Shown here: positions 34,543 to 41,661 of the stretch, in pieces
Layout: every line of letters starts with the position of its first letter
Numbering within the stretch: the first letter of the stretch is position 1
Assembly (NCBI GenBank): GCA_049645705.1
Contig: JBARUK010000028.1
Location: forward strand, 1-64,000
Source of the DNA: JBGNFV01 sp049645705
GTDB lineage: Bacteria; Bacteroidota; Bacteroidia; Cytophagales; Cyclobacteriaceae
Length of the DNA: 64,000 bases
Reading direction: 5' to 3'
Notes under the pieces: model-generated
Told to the model about the DNA's origin: nothing
Database searches by the model: none
The model's input: only the letters and a program-made list of their open reading frames with translations
Position numbers and translations under genes: made by a program

Positions 34543-35820
34543 TTATTCCTGGCTATAAAGAGGGAAACGGCTCATATACTCGTTCACTGCTTTTCTGGCC
34601 TGGCCGATCTTTTCTTCATTATCTATATCTGACAGCACATCATCGATAAATGATACCACCTGCTCCATGTCGTTTTCCTTCATACCACGAGTGGTAATGG
34701 CGGCTGTGCCGATACGCATACCCGACGTAACAAATGGTGACTTATCATCGAAAGGCACCATATTTTTATTGATAGTTATGTCGGCTTTGATAAGGGTATT
34801 CTCAGCCTGCTTGCCGGTTATGCCTTTGTTACGTAGGTCTATAAGCATCATATGGTTATCAGTACCTCCGCTTATGATATCGTACCCCTGTGCTATGAAT
34901 GCCTCTGCCATAGCTCGTGCATTTTTCTGTACCTGCATGATGTACTCCATGTACTCATCGGACAGGGCTTCCTGAAAAGCTACGGCTTTAGCTGCAATAA
35001 CGTGTTCCAGCGGTCCGCCCTGGGTGCCGGGAAATACTCCTGAATCAAGCAAGGAAGAAATTTTACGCAGCTCACCTTTGGGGGATTTTATCCCCATCGG
35101 GTTGTCAAAATCTTCGCGCATCATGATAAGACCTCCGCGGGGGCCACGCAGTGTCTTGTGCGTAGTAGTCGTTACAACATGGCAATAGTCCAGCGGATCA
35201 TTAAGCAGTCCACGGGCGATAAGCCCGCTTGGATGTGAAATATCGGCCAGCAACAGGGCTCCCACTTCTTCGGCTATTTCACGCAGTCTCTGGTAGTCCC
35301 AGTCGCGGCTGTAAGCGGAAGCACCGCAGATTATTAGCTTTGGCTTTTCTTTTTTGGCTGTCTCTTCTACCTTATCATAGTTGATCAGGCCGGTTTCTTT
35401 TTCTACTCCATAAAATGACGGTTCGTACAGCTTGCCTGAGAAGTTTACAGTAGAACCATGCGTTAGATGCCCACCGTGAGACAGGTCGAAGCCAAGTATC
35501 TTATCGCCGGGATTGAGCAAGGCCAGCATAACGGAAGCATTGGCCTGGGCACCACTGTGAGGCTGCACGTTGGCCCAGCGGGCACCGAATAGCTCCTTAG
35601 CACGATCTATAGCAAGCTGCTCTACCTCATCTACCACTTCACACCCGCCATAGTAGCGTTTGCCTGGTAGTCCCTCTGCATATTTATTGGTTAAGGCACT
35701 GCCCTGGGCTTCCATCACTTGTTTGGAAGCAAAGTTTTCGGAAGCGATCAGTTCAATGCCGGTTTCCTGCCGGTGCATTTCTTTTTCGATCAGGTCGAAG
35801 AGGAGCTTATCACGTTGCAT
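34543..35820 (-). CDS. glyA: Serine hydroxymethyltransferase
   Basis: A PLP enzyme converting serine and tetrahydrofolate to glycine and 5,10-methylene-THF. The 425-residue protein begins MQRDKLLFDLIEKE and carries ELIASENFAS, YYGGCE, and the PLP lysine in VTTTTHKTLRGPRGG (near residue 229). An upstream ATG (35883) would add 21 unconserved residues. It leads the glyA-tatC-rpiB unit; its product glycine could feed the glycine cleavage enzyme encoded at 41662. Confidence 0.97.
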   Translation of the reverse strand: MQRDKLLFDLIEKEMHRQETGIELIASENFASKQVMEAQGSALTNKYAEGLPGKRYYGGCEVVDEVEQLAIDRAKELFGARWANVQPHSGAQANASVMLALLNPGDKILGFDLSHGGHLTHGSTVNFSGKLYEPSFYGVEKETGLINYDKVEETAKKEKPKLIICGASAYSRDWDYQRLREIAEEVGALLLADISHPSGLIARGLLNDPLDYCHVVTTTTHKTLRGPRGGLIMMREDFDNPMGIKSPKGELRKISSLLDSGVFPGTQGGPLEHVIAAKAVAFQEALSDEYMEYIMQVQKNARAMAEAFIAQGYDIISGGTDNHMMLIDLRNKGITGKQAENTLIKADITINKNMVPFDDKSPFVTSGMRIGTAAITTRGMKENDMEQVVSFIDDVLSDIDNEEKIGQARKAVNEYMSRFPLYSQE

Positions 35821-35977
35821 AGTTCGATATAATTTTTCGGAGGCAAAATTACGTTCAAAGGTTAACATTCCCAAAGAACCCATATTGTTTAAACACCCAC
35901 CATATTTTAAAACATTTAGTCGCTGGTTTGTCTTTAAAAACTACTATCACAATTTCCACTACTATCACCTTAAGCAA

Positions 35978-36178
35978 ATGGAAAACCTCAATAGCGGCGA
36001 CAACACACTACAAAACCTTCGAAACCTAAACGAAAAACTGGCTCAGATATTAAGTACTACCCGTATACGTATAAATCAGGTAGAGAAATTCCTTGAGGAG
36101 CAAAAACTCTTTCTTCTCAAAAGCAGGATCGTACTCCCTCCGGAAGTAAAATACTACAGCACAAATCATCCTAACTAA
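35978..36178 (+). CDS. Possible small coiled-coil protein
   Basis: A 66-residue ORF, MENLNSGDNTLQNLRNLNEK onward, with heptad-like leucines (LAQILS, VEKFLEEQKLFLL) suggesting a coiled coil, and a Pro/Tyr-rich end. It lies in the gap between divergent glyA and pheA, which starts 57 bp later. The frame continues upstream antisense to glyA; only this part looks protein-like. No family recognised. Confidence 0.35.
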   Translation: MENLNSGDNTLQNLRNLNEKLAQILSTTRIRINQVEKFLEEQKLFLLKSRIVLPPEVKYYSTNHPN

Positions 36179-36235
36179 GCAGACTCTTGTCCCCCTGCCG
36201 TTATTTCTGTTAATTGATATTTCAATGACTTGCAG

Positions 36236-37306
36236 ATGACGGATTTAGAATCGTTACGTAAAGAAATAGATGACCTGGACAGTGAGCTGCTGCAGCTGCT
36301 GAATAAGCGTATGGACGTAGTCCGCAGAGTAGGAGAACTCAAAAAGGTCAACCGTGCGGTAATCTATCGCCCTGAGAGGGAAAAGGCTATCCTGGACCGG
36401 CTGGCTTCTTTAAATGAAGGTTTGCTTAACCGTTCGGCCATTGAGGCTATTTTTCTGGAGATATTTGCCGTGAGCCGAAATATTGAACTACCGGAAAAGA
36501 TCACATACCTCGGCCCGGAAGGAAGCTTTACCCATCAGGCGGCAGAGAGTCGCTTCGGGGCTATGAGCGAATACCTGCCTGTAGCTTCTATCTCTTCAGT
36601 ATTTGATATGGTGGAAACGGACCGCGCACGCTTTGGTGTGGTACCGATAGAGAATAACCTGCAGGGGGTGGTGCAAGAAACATTTGAAGGCCTTACTAAA
36701 ACCAATCTGAACATAGTAGCAGAAATCCCTCTGCCCATCCATTTTTCTTTTTCCACACTCTCAGAAACGATCGGTGATATCCGTCGTATTTACTCACGTG
36801 ATATAGCTTTTCGCCAGTGCAGCAAATTTCTAAAAGAAACCTATGACCTCAACGATGTTGACCTCATACCGGTAGACAGTACCAGCAAAGCAGCAAAAAT
36901 GGCGTCCGGCAAGCCTGATAGTGCAGCCATCTGCTCTCATATAGCGGCGCGTCAATACAACCTTCCCCTGTTATTTGAGAACATAGAGGACTCCTCGGAC
37001 AACATGACCCGTTTCCTTATTCTGGCAAAGGATGTGGTGAACAAAATCGGCAAAAATGATAAGACAACAATACTGGCGAGACTGGGAGAGGAAACCGGCA
37101 GCCTTGCCGGCTTCCTTAAAGACTTTCATGATAATGGTGTAAGCCTTACCCGCATAGAAAGCCGCCCGGCCCGGCGAGGCAAATCATTTAAGTACTGGTT
37201 CTTTATCGACTTTATTGGCCATTTTGAAAATGAAAATGTCCGTAAAGTACTAGAAAAACACAAAGATCACATCAAACTACTAGGCAGTTACGTACGACTG
37301 GTATGA
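36236..37306 (+). CDS. pheA: Bifunctional chorismate mutase/prephenate dehydratase
   Basis: It makes prephenate from chorismate and then phenylpyruvate for phenylalanine synthesis. The 356-residue protein has an N-terminal AroQ mutase (LRKEIDDLDSELLQLLNKRM, then YRPEREKAIL), a dehydratase domain from ITYLGPEGSFTHQAA (about 93) to the NMTRFLIL motif (catalytic Thr), and an ACT domain with GSLAGFLKDF and ESRPAR for Phe binding. ATG 36236 is preferred over TTG 36230. The arrangement matches P-proteins. Feedback inhibition through the ACT motifs is expected from the family. Confidence 0.95.
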   Translation: MTDLESLRKEIDDLDSELLQLLNKRMDVVRRVGELKKVNRAVIYRPEREKAILDRLASLNEGLLNRSAIEAIFLEIFAVSRNIELPEKITYLGPEGSFTHQAAESRFGAMSEYLPVASISSVFDMVETDRARFGVVPIENNLQGVVQETFEGLTKTNLNIVAEIPLPIHFSFSTLSETIGDIRRIYSRDIAFRQCSKFLKETYDLNDVDLIPVDSTSKAAKMASGKPDSAAICSHIAARQYNLPLLFENIEDSSDNMTRFLILAKDVVNKIGKNDKTTILARLGEETGSLAGFLKDFHDNGVSLTRIESRPARRGKSFKYWFFIDFIGHFENENVRKVLEKHKDHIKLLGSYVRLV

Positions 37307-37310
37307 TTTA

Positions 37311-37865
37311 TCAGGGCTGGATATTAACCGTGGTAGTTAGCTGATAAGGGCGATTGTTGTACCACAGGGCAAACTGCTGCTCACCTGCCTGGTCGGGCCC
37401 TTGCGTTAGCAATACGATAAACTGATTTTCGCTGCCGGGCTCATACTCATCAAACGGTACCGGGTATATGGCCTGCTCACTCTGTAGTACGACTTCCATG
37501 ATGTCGTTTAGCGGGGCATAGGGCTGATGTAGCTCATCGTACGTTTTTAGGCTGATAACTTGAGTAGAATCTAATATCTGCTCCTTAGAAGGGCAGGCAG
37601 ACCCCTGGAAAAAAGTCATTACCATAGCCACACTGTCATACCGGATAGATTCTCCTTTCTCTATTTCCGTGAGCGAAATACCCTGGAAAGAATCCTTAGT
37701 CAGTATTCTGTAAACAGAGATATTCAGTGACGGCGTAGAAGGGTCGCACCCCATTTCGTTGGGTGATGCCACATCGTTGTCTGCATCCAGACAGGAGGGT
37801 AGGCATGCTGCAAATAATAATACAGCCAGATAAAAAAGAAGTATCGTATTGTTTTTAACTCTCAT
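37311..37865 (-). CDS. Putative lipoprotein
   Basis: A 184-residue protein with an SPII signal peptide (hydrophobic residues 8-22, lipobox LPSC about 22-25) and an Asp/Asn-rich start of the mature chain. Downstream segments such as SVAMVMTFFQGSACPSKEQI and LLTQGPDQAGEQQF suggest a beta-rich soluble domain. Function unknown. It converges with pheA, 4 bp beyond its stop. Confidence 0.7.
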   Translation of the reverse strand: MRVKNNTILLFYLAVLLFAACLPSCLDADNDVASPNEMGCDPSTPSLNISVYRILTKDSFQGISLTEIEKGESIRYDSVAMVMTFFQGSACPSKEQILDSTQVISLKTYDELHQPYAPLNDIMEVVLQSEQAIYPVPFDEYEPGSENQFIVLLTQGPDQAGEQQFALWYNNRPYQLTTTVNIQP

Positions 37866-37940
37866 TTTTCCATGCAGGTCCTTGCAATAAAGAAAGACAG
37901 CAAAATTGGCGTAAAGGTTGGAACGGCAATGCTTTTACCT

Positions 37941-38195
37941 TCATATTAGATTGACCGGCAGGTTTATCTGGTCGGCATAAAACTTTACCCGTGTGTGAGT
38001 CCTGTCCATAGGTTCTACTTTTTCTACCATGTCTTTTTTGTGGTTATAGAACACCTCGACATAATAGTTATTCAGCAGGTATAGGTTAACCTTGTACCCA
38101 TAGTACCGGATATTTGTCACAAAACTACCTTCTTCATAAAGAAGCCTGATCTTTTCGTGCATTTTAAGCTCGATAAATTCTTCTTCCTCTATCAT
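37941..38195 (-). CDS. Small conserved-looking hypothetical protein
   Basis: An 84-residue soluble protein, MIEEEEFIELKMHEKIRLL onward, with alternating strands (NIRYYGYKVNLYLL, NYYVEVFYNHKKD) compatible with a small beta sheet. No family recognised. A TTG at 38210 would add five residues; ATG 38193-38195 is preferred. Confidence 0.7.
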   Translation of the reverse strand: MIEEEEFIELKMHEKIRLLYEEGSFVTNIRYYGYKVNLYLLNNYYVEVFYNHKKDMVEKVEPMDRTHTRVKFYADQINLPVNLI

Positions 38196-38273
38196 TCTCC
38201 TAAAAATCAACCGCTAAAAATAAGTAAAACGACTGAAAGGTTAAAGATGTATTCCGGTCAGGCATAAAATGAA

Positions 38274-38301
38274 AAAGCCTTTCTGCATGCAGAAAGGCTT
38301 T
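38274..38301 (-). terminator. Palindromic terminator of tRNA-His
   Basis: A perfect 28-bp palindrome centred on GCATGC (between 38274 and 38301) gives a stem of up to 14 bp, and T-rich sequence follows on the minus strand. It lies 4 bp past the tRNA-His 3' end, so it should terminate that transcript; hairpin or cruciform roles are also possible. Confidence 0.8.
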
Positions 38302-38305
38302 GAAG

Positions 38306-38380
38306 GGTGAGAGACGGGATTCGAACCCGCGACCTCCTGAACCACAATCAGGCGTTCTAACCAACTGAACTACAATCACC
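38306..38380 (-). tRNA. tRNA-His (GTG) with a mispaired acceptor stem
   Basis: The anticodon arm (CCTGA-TTGTGGT-TCAGG) gives GTG, and the T arm (GCGGG-TTCGAAT-CCCGT) and D arm pair well. The extra G at -1 expected of tRNA-His is encoded at 38380 and faces C73. In the acceptor stem positions 5 and 6 (T, T) oppose C68 and T67, two adjacent mismatches. CCA is not encoded. The gene is followed by a strong terminator. It is clearly tRNA-His derived; whether it is functional is uncertain. Confidence 0.9.
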
Positions 38381-38437
38381 GTTTAAGGACTGCAAATGTA
38401 TAAAAGCAATTTTTATCGTACAAGTTTTTGTACCGGG

Positions 38438-39778
38438 TTAATTTTTATGAAAAAGTAATCTGCTGCCTTTTTTACTCTCGTCGATATGTCCTTTTTCATA
38501 CACTACGTGGCCATTGACCAAAGTATGCGTTACCGCATGAGAAAATTCTCCGCCTTCCAGCGGCGACCAGCCACATTTATACAACAGGTTTTCTTTACTT
38601 ACTTTCCACTTGTCGGTCTTTTCTACTAATACCAGATCAGCAAAGTACCCTTCGCGGATATAGCCACGGTCCCTTACCCGGAACAGTTCCGCTACAGAGT
38701 GGCTCATTTTCTGGACGATCTTCTCACGCGTAAAGATCCCCTGCTCACACATCTCCAGCATGGCCAACAGACTGTGCTGAACCATAGGTCCTCCGGAGGG
38801 GGCCTTAAAGTATGTATTTTGCTTTTCTTCAATAGTATGGGGTGCATGATCTGTAGCTACCACATCCACTATGTCGTTGATAACCGCCTGCCGGATGGCC
38901 TCCCGGTCTTCGGCCCGCTTTACTGCAGGGTTCCACTTAATAAGCGTCCCTTTTTCATCATACTGTGAATCATCAAACCACAGATGATGGATACATGCCT
39001 CACAGGTGATCTTTTTTTCTTTAAGGGGAAGTGAGTTGCTGAACAGCTCCAGTTCCCTGGCAGTAGAGATGTGCAGCACATGCAATCTCGTGCCGTATTC
39101 TCCTGCCAGTCCTACCGCCAGTGAAGAAGACAGATAACACGCCTCCTCACTCCTGATAACCGGGTGAAAAGCAATAGGCACTTCGTCTCCGTACTTTTCT
39201 CTGAACAAAGCCTCGTTCTTTCTGACTGTGGCTTCATCTTCACAGTGAGTAGCTATCAGCATATCTACTTTAGAGAACAGGTTTCGGAGAGTCTGTTCAT
39301 TATCTACAAGCATATTCCCTGTAGAACTCCCCATAAATACCTTCACTCCACACACTTTTTCGCGGTCCGTCCTGAGTACCTCCTCTATATTATCATTGGA
39401 TGCCCCCATGAAAAACGAGTAGTTGGCCAGCGAAACCTCGGAGGCCCGCCTATACTTGTCTTCCAGCAGCCCCTGCGTCAGGGCCTGAGGTTTGGTATTA
39501 GGCATTTCCATGAAGGAGGTGGTACCGCCTGCTACTGCTGCCTTTGCTTCGGTGTATATTTCAGCTTTGTGAGTAAGGCCGGGTTCACGAAAGTGCACCT
39601 GGTCGTCTATTACGCCGGGAAAAAGGTAAGCACCATTGGCATCTATTACCCTGTCGGCCTTTTCACCGGATAGGCCTGAGGCTATTTTTTCAATGCGATC
39701 TCCTTTCACCAGCACATCGCCGGTAAAGGTCTTACCTTCGTTCACTATATTTGCATTCAGAATCAGAACTGAGCTCAT
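38438..39778 (-). CDS. pyrC: Dihydroorotase (Bacteroidota clade)
   Basis: An amidohydrolase closing carbamoyl aspartate to dihydroorotate in pyrimidine synthesis. The 446-residue protein has AYLFPGVIDDQVHFREPG (residues 50-67), EMPNTKP, CEDE, HVLHISTA and ATDHAPHT, so most metal and substrate sites are present. The first His of the HxH metal motif is Gln60 (QVH instead of HVH), a change I recall in Bacteroidota sequences annotated as dihydroorotase. ATG 39776-39778 is chosen over an upstream ATG at 39820. It is divergent from the DEAD-box gene. Confidence 0.88.
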   Translation of the reverse strand: MSSVLILNANIVNEGKTFTGDVLVKGDRIEKIASGLSGEKADRVIDANGAYLFPGVIDDQVHFREPGLTHKAEIYTEAKAAVAGGTTSFMEMPNTKPQALTQGLLEDKYRRASEVSLANYSFFMGASNDNIEEVLRTDREKVCGVKVFMGSSTGNMLVDNEQTLRNLFSKVDMLIATHCEDEATVRKNEALFREKYGDEVPIAFHPVIRSEEACYLSSSLAVGLAGEYGTRLHVLHISTARELELFSNSLPLKEKKITCEACIHHLWFDDSQYDEKGTLIKWNPAVKRAEDREAIRQAVINDIVDVVATDHAPHTIEEKQNTYFKAPSGGPMVQHSLLAMLEMCEQGIFTREKIVQKMSHSVAELFRVRDRGYIREGYFADLVLVEKTDKWKVSKENLLYKCGWSPLEGGEFSHAVTHTLVNGHVVYEKGHIDESKKGSRLLFHKN

Positions 39779-39831
39779 ACTTTTTAGACTTATTTCTGTT
39801 TCACTCCCTAGTATACCCACACATTTTCGCT

Positions 39832-41166
39832 ATGCCGCAAGATATTAACAATTTCGAAGACTTTAAGCTGAACCGCCAGCTTCTCAACGCCATAGAAGAT
39901 CAGGGGTATGAACATCCTACGCCTATACAACAGAAGGCCATACCGCTGGTCAAGGCCGGCCATGACCTGTTCGGCATAGCTCAGACAGGTACGGGCAAAA
40001 CGGCCGCTTTCGTATTGCCTCTGCTATACAAACTAAAGTACGCCCAGGATAACGGACCGAGAGCACTCATCATTACTCCTACGCGGGAGCTGGCGCTGCA
40101 GATCGAGGATGAGGTCAGAAAACTCAGTAAATATACTGATCTACGTACGGTAGCTCTATACGGCGGTAAGGGGCCAAAGACCCAGATAGAGGCTGTACAG
40201 GCAGGTAGCGATATTATCGTAGCCACACCGGGAAGGCTCATGGACATTTACAAATCCGGCGAGCTGATCCTTAAGCAAATAGGCACCCTCGTAATAGACG
40301 AGGCAGATAAGATGATGGATATGGGATTTATGCCCAAGATCCGAAAGCTGCTTGAGGTCATACCGGTAAAGAGGCAAAATCTGCTGTTTTCTGCCACTAT
40401 GCCTGACAAAGTGGTGACGCTGTCGGAAGAGTTTCTGGAATGGCCTGAAAGGGTAGAGGTGACCCCACAGGCTACTGCAGCCGAGACAGTAGACCAGGCT
40501 CTGTACGAAGTACCTAACACCAGGACTAAGATAAACCTGCTGGAACACCTGCTAAACGATACGGAATCCTATAACCGGGTGATCGTATTTACCCGGACCC
40601 GCGAAACGGCAAATAATGTATATAAGTACCTTAACCGAAGATACAAGGATGATGAACTGCGGGTTATCCACGCAAATAAAGGGCAGAACACCCGGACGAA
40701 TGCCATGGAAGCCTTTAAAGATGGCGAGGTCCGTATACTTGTGGCTACAGATGTAGCATCCAGAGGGATAGATGTAAACGATGTGAGTCATGTGGTGAAC
40801 TTCGATATCCCTCTCATCTTTGAGGACTATGTTCACCGGATAGGCCGTACGGGCAGGGCCGAGCAGTCCGGTGTGGCTATCTCCTTTGCCGATGAAGCGG
40901 AACTGTATTATGTAAAGCAAATAGAGAAACTTATACGCCAGCCTATACCCCGCAGGAATATTCCGCAGGTAGTGAAACAGGAAAAAACTGATTTTACTGA
41001 AAGACAGCGAATTGCACGGGAAGTAGACCGAATTAAGCGAAGAGAAAACCCAGACTACCAGGGAGCATTTCACGAAAAAAAGAAAAAACCTGCATCACAG
41101 CCTAATTGGAAGTCTCAGAACAGGGGAAAAGGGAAAGGGGGTAAAGGCCGTAGAAAAAAACGCTAG
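39832..41166 (+). CDS. DEAD-box RNA helicase (RhlE-like)
   Basis: A 444-residue ATP-dependent RNA helicase with the Q motif (FEDFKLNRQLL), Walker A AQTGTGKT (50-57), PTRELALQI, motif II DEADKMMD (near 152), SAT (motif III), and HRIGRTGR (motif VI). A basic Lys/Arg/Gly-rich tail (about 400-444, ending GKGGKGRRKKR) probably binds RNA. Such helicases act in ribosome assembly or RNA decay. ATG 39832 gives MPQDINNFEDF; earlier in-frame sequence lacks family similarity. Confidence 0.93.
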   Translation: MPQDINNFEDFKLNRQLLNAIEDQGYEHPTPIQQKAIPLVKAGHDLFGIAQTGTGKTAAFVLPLLYKLKYAQDNGPRALIITPTRELALQIEDEVRKLSKYTDLRTVALYGGKGPKTQIEAVQAGSDIIVATPGRLMDIYKSGELILKQIGTLVIDEADKMMDMGFMPKIRKLLEVIPVKRQNLLFSATMPDKVVTLSEEFLEWPERVEVTPQATAAETVDQALYEVPNTRTKINLLEHLLNDTESYNRVIVFTRTRETANNVYKYLNRRYKDDELRVIHANKGQNTRTNAMEAFKDGEVRILVATDVASRGIDVNDVSHVVNFDIPLIFEDYVHRIGRTGRAEQSGVAISFADEAELYYVKQIEKLIRQPIPRRNIPQVVKQEKTDFTERQRIAREVDRIKRRENPDYQGAFHEKKKKPASQPNWKSQNRGKGKGGKGRRKKR

Positions 41167-41216
41167 GCCAAAAAACCTTAATCGCTGGTTATAACCACCT
41201 TATCGACATATAAATT

Positions 41217-41348
41217 CCATTAGTCTAAAGCTCCACACAGACACCGATATTATTACTACATTAGTATCAAATAAAAGTCTTTCTTTACATAGCTGGTTGA
41301 AAAATGGTCTTGGAAAGTAGTAATACTGTTATCCGAGGCCTTTTTTTT
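41217..41348 (+). ncRNA. Candidate small RNA, tandem unit 1
   Basis: In the 495-bp gap before gcvP, an exact 28-bp block (41276-41303, starting AGTCTTTCTTTACATAGC) is followed at once by a hairpin, GGTCTTGG (41306-41313) / CCGAGGCC (41333-41340), and eight T. Upstream, CCATTAGTC (41217-41225) and CCGATATTA (41244-41252) also recur in unit 2. A near-consensus -7 box TACATTAG lies at 41257-41264, which would start RNA close to the 28-bp block, giving an RNA of about 70-75 nt. No ORF of note is present. Function and expression are unknown. Confidence 0.5.
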
Positions 41349-41410
41349 GCTTTATCCATTATTAGAATATTTTTATCTACAGAATTGTAGTTTTCATTAT
41401 GGAAATTAGG

Positions 41411-41540
41411 CCATTAGTCGAAACGCAATTATTCACAATTGCTTAATCCGATATTAATATTACATTTACATTAGTCTTTCTTTACATAGCTGGTTGAAAA
41501 TTAAGGTCCCGATTGATACAGTCATTCGGGACCTTTTTTA
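41411..41540 (+). ncRNA. Candidate small RNA, tandem unit 2
   Basis: The second copy repeats CCATTAGTC (41411-41419), CCGATATTA (41448-41456) and the exact 28-bp block (41473-41500), then has its own 10-bp terminator stem, AAGGTCCCGA (41503-41512) / TCGGGACCTT (41526-41535), followed by T. A TACATTTA at 41461-41468 resembles TAnnTTTG. The stem sequence is unrelated to that of unit 1 although structure and position match. The gcvP promoter (41604-41611) lies after this terminator, so a leader of gcvP is unlikely. Confidence 0.5.
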
Positions 41541-41603
41541 TTCTACTTGTAGCCCTTCTTTATAAAGCCTTCCCGCAGAACCAATTTTCTATTAAATTAC
41601 TTA

Positions 41604-41611
41604 TACCTTTG
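41604..41611 (+). promoter_or_regulatory. -7 promoter box for gcvP
   Basis: TACCTTTG matches TAnnTTTG exactly and lies 50 bp before the gcvP ATG, downstream of the second sRNA terminator. A TTTG -33 element is not clear; TTTT at 41585-41588 is the nearest candidate. Confidence 0.5.
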
Positions 41612-41661
41612 TGATGCATTATTCACATTGATTCCTGAATCTTTTAAGGGGTTTACTTGAT

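Noticed and set aside
41167..41661. Tandem glycine riboswitch before gcvP
   Set aside because: The repeated blocks do not show the conserved purine-rich aptamer core, each unit ends in a complete terminator, and the gcvP -7 box lies downstream.
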